NCBI GenBank assembly: GCA_947478805.1
Contig: CANJXQ010000004.1
Location: forward strand, 1-64,000
Origin: Betaproteobacteria bacterium
GTDB taxonomy: Bacteria > Pseudomonadota > Gammaproteobacteria > Burkholderiales > SG8-39
Direction: 5' to 3'
DNA: 64,000 nt
Position numbers and translations under genes: made by a program. Under the pieces are notes generated by a model that had not been told where the DNA came from, made no database searches, and was given only the letters and a program-made list of their open reading frames with translations. Positions 1-9,209 of this stretch are shown piece after piece (positions within the stretch are counted from its first letter, which is position 1; each line of letters begins with the position of its first letter).

Positions 1-962
1 ATCGACTTAACGTTCACGCGGGTATCGGTGTAGGTATTGAAGATCCCGAAGGCGTAGTCCTTGAGCAGCGAAGCGCGACCGCTTTGGCGGTAGCCGAGTT
101 CCATCGCAAATTCGGCGAAACCCAGATCCGCGCTGCCGCCCAGGCTGGCATGCGCGCCATCCCGAGTGGAGTAGTCGTCCGGACGTCCGGTTCCCCGCGG
201 ATCTGCAGCCATCTGCGCGGCAGTGCGCTCGCCAGGCAGGCGCAGGCTCTGATTGTCGAGGCCGAACTTGAAAGAAACCTGTCCTTTGTCTCCGAAGTAG
301 CGCAGGTCGCCTTCGACGTTTTGCTGTTCGACCCGATTGTTCTGGCGGAAATTGTTTGACTCCGAATCGCTGAAACGAAGCGCAAATCCTGAACGGTCGT
401 TCGCAACCGACACGCCCCCGCGCGTTTCTCGCATTCCAAAGCCACCGGTAGTCACCCCAATGTTGGCGGCCCGCGTCCCCGGCAAAGGCGCCTTGGTAAT
501 GATGTTGATCGTGCCCCCCGAAGCCCCGCCTCCATACTGAACCGCCCCGGACCCGCGAAGAATTTCGATGCGCTCGATGCTGTCGAGGGGTATCGATGAC
601 CAGCGGACCGTAGTCAGTTCGATTTCATTCAGACGCTGGCCATTCAAAAGCACCAGCGTGTTCTGGTCGCCTGTCATGCCGAATCCGCGCATGTCAATTT
701 GCCAGTCCGGGCTTCCGGTATTGTCACGCGCCACAATGCCGGCTTCCTGAGACAGCAATTCGGGCAACGTCGATGCGGTGCTTTCCGCTATGCGCGATGC
801 ACTGATCACGGTCATCCCGATGGGGGCATCGAGCGCGCGCTCGGGGAACCGCGTTGCAGTCACAACGACCGCGTCCTCCATGGCAAAAGAAGGGGTGGCC
901 GGATGACCGATACAAGTCAGTACTGCAAGCGTAAATGCGCCTTTAAACGAGGTGATTGACAT
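1..962 (-). CDS. TonB-dependent outer-membrane receptor, BtuB-like (N-terminal part; C-terminus lies beyond the left edge)
   Basis: Reverse-strand reading from 962 gives MSITSFKGAFTLAVLTCIGHPATPSFAMEDAVVVTATRFPERALDAPIGMTVISASRIAE...: signal peptide, TonB-box-like VVVTATR and plug domain. Lies downstream of a cobalamin riboswitch. Confidence 0.88.
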   Translation of the reverse strand, partial: MSITSFKGAFTLAVLTCIGHPATPSFAMEDAVVVTATRFPERALDAPIGMTVISASRIAESTASTLPELLSQEAGIVARDNTGSPDWQIDMRGFGMTGDQNTLVLLNGQRLNEIELTTVRWSSIPLDSIERIEILRGSGAVQYGGGASGGTINIITKAPLPGTRAANIGVTTGGFGMRETRGGVSVANDRSGFALRFSDSESNNFRQNNRVEQQNVEGDLRYFGDKGQVSFKFGLDNQSLRLPGERTAAQMAADPRGTGRPDDYSTRDGAHASLGGSADLGFAEFAMELGYRQSGRASLLKDYAFGIFNTYTDTRVNVKS

Positions 963-1084
963 GACTTCTCCCGCAGCCCGCATCCCCGCGGGCCGGCAAA
1001 GCGTGAAACAACAAATGGAAACAGCGGGAGAAGCATCAGCTTGCGCCAAGTCATACCGCCCGTCCGCAGTATTTCCGTCTATCG

Positions 1085-1298
1085 TTCAGGCCGGTCTCCG
1101 GGCTTGTGGGATCAGGTGCGTCGCCTTCCCGCGAGCGAGCGCTCACAGTGGCTTGGCCATTCTTGGGGAACGACCGATGTTTGACGCACCCGCGCGCACT
1201 TACCGTTGCGGGGGCAGCTCAGGAATGGGCAGGAGGTCATCCTGCTTTCACCTGATTCCCGTTTCACCCCGACGCAAGGATCGCGTGCGGGGCACCAT
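1085..1298 (-). promoter_or_regulatory. Cobalamin (AdoCbl) riboswitch
   Basis: Reverse complement shows GGTGCC..., GGGTGAAACGGGAATCAGGTG, GCTGCCCCCGCAACGGTAAG, GCCACTGTG and CCCGGAGACCGGCCTGA, the conserved cobalamin riboswitch blocks in order, upstream of the TonB receptor. Confidence 0.93.
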
Positions 1299-1429
1299 GA
1301 ACGAGCGGGCCGATTGTATCCCAGGGACCGCGCATCGAACGAATGGCGACCAGGCACGATCACGAATCTACATTGAAAATAATTCCTTACACCTTGACGC
1401 AGCAGGATTTTTCAAACTATAGTGCAGCG

Positions 1430-1621
1430 ATGGATGCTGAATTTGCCACGCTTGAGGACAAGATCCGCCAGGCAGCGAACCTATGCCGCAAATTGCGCGA
1501 CGAGAATCGCGACCTGCGGCAACAACTAGCCACCCTCGAGAACGATCGCCGGCAATTGTCGGAAAAGATCGATGGTGCCCGCAACAGGCTCGAGGGCCTG
1601 CTGCAAAGAATTCCCGAGTAG
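1430..1621 (+). CDS. Small coiled-coil protein upstream of zapA (TIGR02449/ZapB-like)
   Basis: MDAEFATLEDKIRQAANLCRKLRDENRDLRQQLATLENDRRQLSEKIDGARNRLEGLLQRIPE; internal ATG of the 1343 ORF preferred; directly precedes zapA. Confidence 0.75.
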   Translation: MDAEFATLEDKIRQAANLCRKLRDENRDLRQQLATLENDRRQLSEKIDGARNRLEGLLQRIPE

Positions 1622-1675
1622 TTCCATGGGCCTGCATCCATGGCTTCGCGCCATTTCTGAATTGTCCCCCTCTGC

Positions 1676-1999
1676 ATGAGCACAAAGCCAAAAACGCTGG
1701 ACGTCACCATCATGGGGCGTAGCTACAAGGTCGCCTGTGCCGACGATGAGCGTGAAGGCCTGCTGGCCGCCGTCTCACACCTCGATGACAAGATGAATGA
1801 GATCAAGACGAGCGGGAAAGTCGCGAGTGCCGAGCGCATTGCCGTGATGGCGGCGCTGAACATCGCCCATGAATTGCTGCAGCTTCGCGAGAGCAAATCG
1901 AGCGGCGATAGCTTTGACAACGATGGCCTCAAGCGTAGAATGAATTCAATGCAGGCGCTGCTCGATGAGGTGTTGGTTCCGCAGGATCGGTTGCTTTAG
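1676..1999 (+). CDS. zapA: Cell division protein ZapA
   Basis: MSTKPKTLDVTIMGRSYKVACADDEREGLLAAVSHLDDKMNEIK...AERIAVMAALNIAHELL; typical ZapA sequence. Confidence 0.93.
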   Translation: MSTKPKTLDVTIMGRSYKVACADDEREGLLAAVSHLDDKMNEIKTSGKVASAERIAVMAALNIAHELLQLRESKSSGDSFDNDGLKRRMNSMQALLDEVLVPQDRLL

Positions 2000-2043
2000 T
2001 CATCTGCGCATCATCTCGGCAAGCAGTTGCCCGTTGTTTCATT

Positions 2044-2235
2044 GTCCCCTGCGGTGTTTGCCAGGGCCCGGAGATTCTTGAACCAACATTGAGATCCCGG
2101 GTTGCTGCCTGGAGTGCCGCTGTTGCGCGCGTCCCCGTTCCTGGAACGAGCCGGACGTGCCTGATGTGGCCGGAAAGCGACCACCTAGAACCGTTCTTGG
2201 TTCAGGATCAGGGTCCAGCGGCATTGGCGGGGGAC
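2044..2235 (+). ncRNA. ssrS: 6S RNA
   Basis: Located immediately downstream of zapA; closing stem GTCCCC...GGGGGAC; CCTGCGGTGTTTGCCAGGGC 5' segment; no coding ORF; followed by an intrinsic terminator. Confidence 0.85.
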
Positions 2236-2244
2236 ACCCATCGC

Positions 2245-2277
2245 GAAACGCAGGCTCCAACCTGCGTTTCTTTTTTT
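2245..2277 (+). terminator. Rho-independent terminator downstream of 6S RNA
   Basis: GAAACGCAGG-ctccaa-CCTGCGTTTC followed by TTTTTTT. Confidence 0.9.
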
Positions 2278-2336
2278 AGGCGCGCCCGGCGTAATGCGGA
2301 TGCCGCTCGGTAACCAACCTCACCATTGGCAAAGCG

Positions 2337-2801
2337 ATGAGATACTGGCTGATGAAGTCTGAACCCCATGAGTTCAGTTTCGACGACCTCGTGAAGGCTC
2401 CAGGAAAACGTACCCCCTGGTTCGGCGTTCGCAATTACCAGGCGCGCAATTTCATGCGCGACCAGATGCAGCCCGGTGACCCGGTGTTCTTCTATCACTC
2501 AAGCTGCCCGGAGCCAGGCATTGCCGGCATCGCCGAAGTTGCATCACCGCCTTACCCGGACGCAACCCAGTTCGACGCCAAGAGCAAGTACTACGATCCT
2601 GCAGCCACGCCCGAGACTCCCCGCTGGTTTCATGTCGATGTGAAAATGGCAAAGAAGACCCCGTTTGTCAGCCTCGCCGAGCTGCGAGGCCATCGCGAAC
2701 TGGCGGGCATGCGGCTGCTGCAGAAGGGCAATCGCCTGTCGATCACGCCCGTGGACCCGCGCGAGTGGAAATTCATCACGGGAAAATTGCTGAAACTTTG
2801 A
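2337..2801 (+). CDS. EVE domain-containing protein
   Basis: MRYWLMKSEPHEFSFDDLVKAPGKRTPWFGVRNYQARNFMRDQMQPGDPVFFYHSSC...; characteristic EVE/thymocyte nuclear protein-like sequence. Confidence 0.92.
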   Translation: MRYWLMKSEPHEFSFDDLVKAPGKRTPWFGVRNYQARNFMRDQMQPGDPVFFYHSSCPEPGIAGIAEVASPPYPDATQFDAKSKYYDPAATPETPRWFHVDVKMAKKTPFVSLAELRGHRELAGMRLLQKGNRLSITPVDPREWKFITGKLLKL

Positions 2802-2902
2802 TCACGCATGCTCGGGCCTCCCCCGGATCCGTGCAGAGCAAGTGCGCCCAATGCATGGCTACCGAGCTTTCATCGAATTGAACTGACTTCCAGGCCAATT
2901 GA

Positions 2903-3985
2903 ATGCCCGCTCCCCAGAATGACACGTTGATACGCGCGCTGCTGCGGCAACCAACACCGTACACGCCGGTTTGGCTCATGCGGCAGGCCGGGCGCTACCT
3001 GCCGGAATACCGCGCAACGCGCCAACGTGCCGGCAGTTTTCTTGCACTGGCAAAATCGCCGGCGCTCGCAACTGAAGTCACGTTGCAGCCTCTTGAGCGC
3101 TATCGCCTCGACGCCGCCATCCTTTTTTCCGACATCCTCACCGTTCCCGATGCCATGGGACTCGGACTGTACTTCGCCGACGGCGAAGGGCCTCGCTTCC
3201 ACAATCCGGTTCGCGACGCCGCTGCCGTTGCAAAACTGTTTACGCCCGACCCCTCGCGCGAACTTCGCTATGTCATCGACGCCGTCTCGGAGATTCGCCG
3301 GGCGCTGAACAATCGCGTGCCCTTGATCGGGTTTTCGGGCAGTCCGTATACGCTGGCCTGCTACATGGTCGAGGGCGGGGGCAGCGACGATTTTCGCACC
3401 ATCAAGACCATGCTCTACAGCGAACCCGCGCTTTTGCATCGGATACTGGAAGTCAACGTCCGTGCAGTCACTGATTACCTGAATGCCCAGATCGAAGCGG
3501 GCGCGCAGGCCGTGATGATCTTCGACACCTGGGGCGGCAACCTGTCACATGCCGCGTTTCGCGAATTTTCGCTGGCTTATACGCGCCGTGTGCTCGCCGG
3601 ACTGAAACGCGAGCACGACGGCGTTCGCATCCCCAGCATTGTGTTCACCAAAGGCGGCGGCCTGTGGCTGGCGGACATCGCTGCGAGCGGCAGCGACGCG
3701 GTCGGACTGGACTGGACCATGAGCCTTGGCGACGCGCGCAAGCTGGTGAAGGATCGCGTGGCACTGCAAGGCAACATGGATCCCATGGCCCTGTTCGCCT
3801 CCACCGATGCCGTGCGCGCCGAGGTTGCGCGCGTGCTCGCCGATTTCGGGGCAGGCCCCGGCCATGTTTTCAACCTCGGGCATGGCATATCGCAATTCAC
3901 GCCACCCGATACCGTGACAGCACTGGTCGATGCGGTACACACGCTCAGCCCCGCATATCATGACGGTGACAGCGTCCCGCGCTAG
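2903..3985 (+). CDS. hemE: Uroporphyrinogen decarboxylase
   Basis: [30 protein letters not shown]...; UROD signature; full length 360 aa. Confidence 0.97.
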   Translation: MPAPQNDTLIRALLRQPTPYTPVWLMRQAGRYLPEYRATRQRAGSFLALAKSPALATEVTLQPLERYRLDAAILFSDILTVPDAMGLGLYFADGEGPRFHNPVRDAAAVAKLFTPDPSRELRYVIDAVSEIRRALNNRVPLIGFSGSPYTLACYMVEGGGSDDFRTIKTMLYSEPALLHRILEVNVRAVTDYLNAQIEAGAQAVMIFDTWGGNLSHAAFREFSLAYTRRVLAGLKREHDGVRIPSIVFTKGGGLWLADIAASGSDAVGLDWTMSLGDARKLVKDRVALQGNMDPMALFASTDAVRAEVARVLADFGAGPGHVFNLGHGISQFTPPDTVTALVDAVHTLSPAYHDGDSVPR

Positions 3986-4121
3986 AAGTTTGTTGAAAAA
4001 GGTGCGCACGGTCCCCCTTGACCCCCTACTTCAGGGGCTGTTGAAAGCCGCGTCCCTCTGTCACGAACGCAAGTCGTTGTTCATTGGGTTCGTCGGGAAG
4101 CGATTATCAACAACCCGCTGA
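3986..4121 (+). repeat. Copy A of a ~130-bp interspersed element with TGTTGAAAAA/TTaTCAACA ends
   Basis: Aligns end to end with the reverse complement of 26059-26194; C-rich core CACGGTCCCCCTTGACCCCCTACTTC identical between copies. Confidence 0.88.
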
Positions 4122-4382
4122 GGCAAAAACCGGCGGGCCGAATCAAGGATGAGCGCGATATCGAAGGCGTGTGCCCGATTGCGCGCACGCCACGAAGGCG
4201 TGCGGTTATGCACAGACCTCCCCGAAGCGCCACGACTGGCGCGGGTTTCCAAGGGTCTCCCTCGGGGATCTATGTAACATATTGATAGTTAAAGATTATT
4301 TTTCAGGCTGCGAAAGTGTGCAGTGGAAAAAACTCCTTTTGCGAAGCCTAGTTACCGTTTGATTACAGTGAAATACACAGAT

Positions 4383-4406
4383 TTATCCACAGATATTGTG
4401 CACAAC
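4383..4406 (+). promoter_or_regulatory. DnaA-box-like motifs (TTATCCACA and TGTGCACAA) in an AT-rich region upstream of priA
   Basis: TTATCCACA at 4383-4391 matches the DnaA box; degenerate inverted box TGTGCACAA at 4398-4406. Confidence 0.5.
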
Positions 4407-4487
4407 CAAAAAAACGATAATGCAGGCAATCGCTTACCGGATTTTGCTATCACGAACACTCAGCTCGAATAGCATGCGTTTCTCCAC

Positions 4488-6686
4488 ATGATCATCGCGA
4501 AAGTCGCGCTTGACGTACCGCTGCCGCGATTGTTCGACTATCGCGCGGAGGGTCTGGATACCAGCGCAATCGGATTGCGCGTTGTCGTGCCGTTCGGCCA
4601 GATGGGCGCACGAGCTGCAGCACGCAGTGCGGTCGGCGTCATCGTCGCGCTCGCAAGCGACTCCACCATCGCCCCTGAGAAATTGAAATCGATCGAGCGC
4701 GTCCTGCGGGATGCACCGCCCCTGCCATCTGATTGGCTCGCATTGATGGCATTTTGCGCCGGCTACTACCAGAAACCGATCGGCGAAGTGTTGTTGTCGG
4801 CGCTGCCACCGCGCCTGCGCACCGCTAACGCACTGCCCCCTGCCGAACGACAGTACCGTCTGACCCGTCCAGCAAGTGAACTTGTCGAGGCGCTGCCGTC
4901 GCGCGCGCAACGTCGCCGTGCGCTGATTGCGGCGCTCGCGGCAGGCCCCATGGACCATGTGGCCGCCACCCAACTCGATCGTGGCGGACGCGCTGCTCTC
5001 AACGCAATGCTCGCCGAAGGGAGCGTCGCCATCGAGGACGCCCTTCCCGGTCGGCCCGATTTCGTTGCCCCGCATGCGCTCATGGCCGAGCAGCAATCGG
5101 TGATCAGCGCCATTGGAAGCGAGATGCATCGCTTTGCCGTGCACCTGCTCTTTGGCATCACCGGGAGCGGGAAGACCGAGGTGTACCTCCACTTGGTCGC
5201 GAGCGCCCTCGCTTCCGGCCGCCAGGCACTGGTGCTGGTGCCGGAAATCGCGCTGACCCCTTCACTCCAGGCCGCATTCAGGGCCCGCTTTCCCGGTGCC
5301 GTGATCACCATGCAGCACAGCGGCATGCCGGCGCTCGAGCGCGTGCGAGGCTGGCTGGATGCGCAGCGCGGGCGCGCCGACATCGTACTGGGCACACGAC
5401 TGGCCGCGTGGGTCCCGCTGGCACGTCCCGGCATCATCGTCGTCGACGAGGAACAGGACGCATCCTTCAAGCAACAGGACGGGCTGCGATACAACGCCCG
5501 CAACGTCGCCATCTACCGCGCGCGTGAAGCCGGCATCCCTATCGTGTTGTCGTCGGCGACGCCGTCCCTGGAGAGCTACCAGCATGCGCTGAGCGGTCGC
5601 TATCGCCTGCACCGGCTGGCGGCGCGCGCGCATGCCGAAGCGGCGCTGCCTGCCGTGCGCCTTGTCGATACGCGTCGTCACGCAGCCAAGCACGGCCTGA
5701 CGGAACCGCTCGCCGACGCCATCGACAAGCGCCTGGCACGGGGCGAGCAGGTGCTGGTGTTCCTCAACCGGCGCGGCTACGCGCCAGTGTTGGCATGCAA
5801 TGCCTGTGGCTGGATTTCCAATTGCCCGGACTGTGCCGCGCATCTGGTCGTGCACCTGTCCGAAGGCCGCCTACGATGCCACCATTGCGGGCATGCCGAT
5901 GCCCTGCCGCGCGCATGCCCCGATTGCGGCAACCTGGATCTGCATCCGCTCGGACGCGGTACGCAGCGACTGGAAGTCAGCCTGGCCGAGCGTTTCCCCG
6001 AGGCGCGCATCCTGCGCATCGATGGCGACAGCACGCGCAATCGCGGCAGCCTGGAGTCCATGCTCGAGGAAGTACATGCCGGTCGCGCCAACCTGCTCAT
6101 TGGCACCCAGATCCTGGCCAAGGGCCACCATTTCGAGAACCTGACACTGGTCGCCGTCCTCAATGCCGATGCCGGCCTGTTTGCCGCGGACTATCGGGCC
6201 AGTGAACGCCTGTTCTCGCAACTGGAGCAGGTCGCAGGTCGAGCCGGGCGCGCGCACCTGCCTGGTGAAGTATGGATACAGACCCGGTTCCCCGATCACC
6301 CGCTTTACCAGGCCCTGGCGCGCCACGACTACGCGGGGTTCGCGGCCTCCGTGCTTGAAGAGCGCGAGCAGGCGGGGTTCCCGCCGTTCGTGTTCGAGGC
6401 CGCATTGCGCGCCGAGGCCGAAACGCAAGCGCTTGCCCAGACCTTCCTGCAACAGGCCCTGCTTGTCGCACCGCCTGGGCGCGAGGGCATCACGCTGTTT
6501 CGTCCGGTCCCCATGGCCATGCCGAGGCTCGCGCGGCTCGAGCGCGTGCAACTGGTGTTGCAGGCGTCATCGAGGCCGCGCCTCCAGGCCTGGCTGCAGC
6601 AATGGTCGCAGGCCCTTTACGCATTGCGCGGCAACGTTACCAAGGGCGTGCGCTGGCACCTCGACATCGACCCGACCGAGTTCTAG
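4488..6686 (+). CDS. priA: Primosomal protein N' (replication restart helicase PriA)
   Basis: GITGSGKTEVYLHL Walker A; eight-Cys zinc-binding region CNACGW..CPDC..CHHCGH..CPDCG; 732 aa. Confidence 0.96.
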   Translation: MIIAKVALDVPLPRLFDYRAEGLDTSAIGLRVVVPFGQMGARAAARSAVGVIVALASDSTIAPEKLKSIERVLRDAPPLPSDWLALMAFCAGYYQKPIGEVLLSALPPRLRTANALPPAERQYRLTRPASELVEALPSRAQRRRALIAALAAGPMDHVAATQLDRGGRAALNAMLAEGSVAIEDALPGRPDFVAPHALMAEQQSVISAIGSEMHRFAVHLLFGITGSGKTEVYLHLVASALASGRQALVLVPEIALTPSLQAAFRARFPGAVITMQHSGMPALERVRGWLDAQRGRADIVLGTRLAAWVPLARPGIIVVDEEQDASFKQQDGLRYNARNVAIYRAREAGIPIVLSSATPSLESYQHALSGRYRLHRLAARAHAEAALPAVRLVDTRRHAAKHGLTEPLADAIDKRLARGEQVLVFLNRRGYAPVLACNACGWISNCPDCAAHLVVHLSEGRLRCHHCGHADALPRACPDCGNLDLHPLGRGTQRLEVSLAERFPEARILRIDGDSTRNRGSLESMLEEVHAGRANLLIGTQILAKGHHFENLTLVAVLNADAGLFAADYRASERLFSQLEQVAGRAGRAHLPGEVWIQTRFPDHPLYQALARHDYAGFAASVLEEREQAGFPPFVFEAALRAEAETQALAQTFLQQALLVAPPGREGITLFRPVPMAMPRLARLERVQLVLQASSRPRLQAWLQQWSQALYALRGNVTKGVRWHLDIDPTEF

Positions 6687-6777
6687 CGCGGCACGCCACT
6701 GCAGGAAGCTATAATGGGCGCCCTCCCAAGCGTGGGCGCCCCATCAACTGCCGCTCGCGCGCCACTGTCCCCCGATC

Positions 6778-8493
6778 ATGTCTTCCGAAATCAAGTCCCA
6801 CCTGAGTGAACTCCTGGCGCAGGCGCTGGCCAAAGTTGCGCCCGGACAGCCCGCATCGCTGATCACGCTGGAGCGGCCGAAGCAGGCACAACACGGCGAC
6901 TATTCGTGCCCGGTCGCGATGCAACTGGCGCGGCTGTTGCGCCGCAACCCGCGCGAAGTCGCGAACGAATTGCTGGCGGCAATGCCAGCCTCCGAATGGC
7001 TGGAAAAAGCCGAAATTGCCGGCGCCGGATTCATCAACCTTCGCTTGCACGCGAAAGCCAAGCAAGCCGTCGTGCACAGTGTGCTGACCGCCGGCGCCGG
7101 CTACGGCCGCAGCAAGGAAGCCAACAACCAGCCGGTCCTGGTGGAATTTGTCTCCGCCAACCCGACCGGCCCCCTGCATGTCGGACATGGCCGCCAGGCC
7201 GCATTGGGAGATGCGATCTCGTCCCTGCTGGATGCCCGGGGCTACAAGGTGTCGCGCGAGTTCTACTACAACGATGCCGGGGCGCAGATCGACAACCTGG
7301 CGCTGTCGGTGCAGGCGCGCATCCGCGGCATCGAGCCGGACGCCCCCGAATGGCCGGCCGACGGCTATCGCGGCGATTACATCCGTGACATCGCGACCGA
7401 CTATGTTGCCGGCAAGTCCGTAGGTGCCGGAAGGGTCCCGCCCATCACGGCAGCAGGTAACCCTGACGACCTCGACGCGATCCGCCGCTTCGCCGTTGCC
7501 TACCTGCGCTGCGAGCAGGACGCCGACCTGGAAGCTTTCGGCGTGCATTTCGACAATTACTACCTCGAATCGTCGCTCTACACCGAAGGCCGCGTGGAAC
7601 GCGCCGTCCAGTCCATGGTTGCCGCCGGCAAGAGCTACGAGCAGGATGGCGCGCTGTGGCTGAAAACCACCGATTACGGCGACGACAAGGACCGCGTGAT
7701 GCGCAAGTCCGACGGCAGCTACACCTATTTCGTGCCCGATGTCGCCTACCATGTGACGAAATGGGAGCGCGGATTTCCCCGCGCCATCAACGTCCAGGGG
7801 TCGGACCACCACAGCACGATCACGCGCGTGCGCGCGGGCCTGCAGGCGGTCTCGGGCGCGGCGGGACTGAACATTGCGCCCGGCTATCCCGATTACGTGC
7901 TGCACAAGATGGTGACGGTCATGAAATCGGGCGAGGAAGTGCGGATCAGCAAGCGCGCGGGCTCCTATGTGACGCTGCGCGACCTGATTGATGACGTCGG
8001 GCGCGATGCCACGCGGTTCTTTCTGGTATCGCGCAAGGCCGACAGCGAATTCACCTTCGACGTCGACCTCGCCAAGTCGCAATCCGAAGAGAATCCCGTG
8101 TATTACGTGCAATACGCCCACGCCAGGGTCTGTTCGGTGCTGGAACAATGGCGCACCCAAAGCCCGGAGGAAGCGCGTGGACGCGAGGCCGATGCCGATT
8201 TCGCTGCCATCGACCTTTCACCGCTCAGCGGCGCGCGCGAACTGGCGTTGTTGCAGCGGCTGGGCGAATACCCAGAAGCGCTGGAGGCCGCAGCGCGCGA
8301 ACTCGCGCCCCACCAGGTGGCTTTTTACCTGCGTGAACTGGCAGGTGAGTTCCACAGTTACTATAATGCGGAGCGTGTTCTCGTTCCTGAATTGCCCGTC
8401 AAGCTCGCGCGAATCGCACTGATTGTCGCGGTGCGCCGCGTGCTGGCGAATGGGCTTGCGCTCATCGGTGTTGGCGCGCCGCAAAAGATGTAG
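6778..8493 (+). CDS. argS: Arginyl-tRNA synthetase
   Basis: [29 protein letters not shown]-like and DALR C-terminal regions; 571 aa. Confidence 0.97.
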   Translation: MSSEIKSHLSELLAQALAKVAPGQPASLITLERPKQAQHGDYSCPVAMQLARLLRRNPREVANELLAAMPASEWLEKAEIAGAGFINLRLHAKAKQAVVHSVLTAGAGYGRSKEANNQPVLVEFVSANPTGPLHVGHGRQAALGDAISSLLDARGYKVSREFYYNDAGAQIDNLALSVQARIRGIEPDAPEWPADGYRGDYIRDIATDYVAGKSVGAGRVPPITAAGNPDDLDAIRRFAVAYLRCEQDADLEAFGVHFDNYYLESSLYTEGRVERAVQSMVAAGKSYEQDGALWLKTTDYGDDKDRVMRKSDGSYTYFVPDVAYHVTKWERGFPRAINVQGSDHHSTITRVRAGLQAVSGAAGLNIAPGYPDYVLHKMVTVMKSGEEVRISKRAGSYVTLRDLIDDVGRDATRFFLVSRKADSEFTFDVDLAKSQSEENPVYYVQYAHARVCSVLEQWRTQSPEEARGREADADFAAIDLSPLSGARELALLQRLGEYPEALEAAARELAPHQVAFYLRELAGEFHSYYNAERVLVPELPVKLARIALIVAVRRVLANGLALIGVGAPQKM

Positions 8494-8562
8494 CGCCCGC
8501 TTCAACTGGAATGTGACCTGAAGGATAAAGCGCCGCCGGCCTCGACCGGATCGCAAATGACC

Positions 8563-9162
8563 ATGGCCAAGGATTTCAAGACACGACATCCGGAAAAAAA
8601 GGGCAGCGGCCTCTTGCTGGGCCTGTTCATCGGCTTTCTGCTGGGCCTTGGAGTCGCCGCCGGCATCGCGATCTATGTCTTCAAGACACCGATGCCCTTT
8701 GCCAACAAGACTGCCGCCCCGGCCAAGGCGGGCGACAAGGGCGCGCCCGGAGGGCTGACTGAATCGGGCAAGGCCGCCAAGGGCGAAGAGGGCAAGCCGC
8801 GATTCGACTTCTACCGCATCCTTCCAGGCCAGGAAGAGCCGGTCACCGACAAGCAACTCAAGGATGCCGCCAAGCAACCCGCCGCGCCGGGCGCGGTCGA
8901 AGCCTCCAAGGACATCTATTTCATCCAGGCGGGCGCCTTCCAGAATCCTGCCGATGCGGACAACCGCAAGGCGCAACTTGCGTTACTGGGATTGGAGGCG
9001 AGCGTCGAGCCCACCACCGTTCCGGAAAAAGGGACCTGGTACCGCGTGCGCCTGGGGCCGTTCTCGCGTCTGGAAGAGATCAATCGGGTCCGCTCCCAGC
9101 TGGCGCAAAACGGCATCGACGGCTCGCTGGTCAGGGTCAAGGATCCAACGCAGAAGAATTAG
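8563..9162 (+). CDS. SPOR domain-containing inner-membrane protein (FtsN-like)
   Basis: Single TM GLLLGLFIGFLLGLGVAAGIAIYVF and C-terminal SPOR domain IYFIQAGAFQNPADADNRKAQLALLGLEASVE...WYRVRLGPF. Confidence 0.88.
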   Translation: MAKDFKTRHPEKKGSGLLLGLFIGFLLGLGVAAGIAIYVFKTPMPFANKTAAPAKAGDKGAPGGLTESGKAAKGEEGKPRFDFYRILPGQEEPVTDKQLKDAAKQPAAPGAVEASKDIYFIQAGAFQNPADADNRKAQLALLGLEASVEPTTVPEKGTWYRVRLGPFSRLEEINRVRSQLAQNGIDGSLVRVKDPTQKN

Positions 9163-9209
9163 GCGGGGAAAGCGGACCAACCCGCCTTCTCGCACATCAA
9201 GGAGCAGCC

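Noticed and set aside
1-962. ORF track shows only fragmented short ORFs at the left edge (possible pseudogene)
   Set aside because: An open minus-strand frame encoding a TonB receptor runs from 962 off the left edge; the track simply omits edge-truncated ORFs.
6709-8160. 483-aa minus-strand ORF opposite argS
   Set aside because: Antisense artefact; argS on the plus strand is unequivocal.
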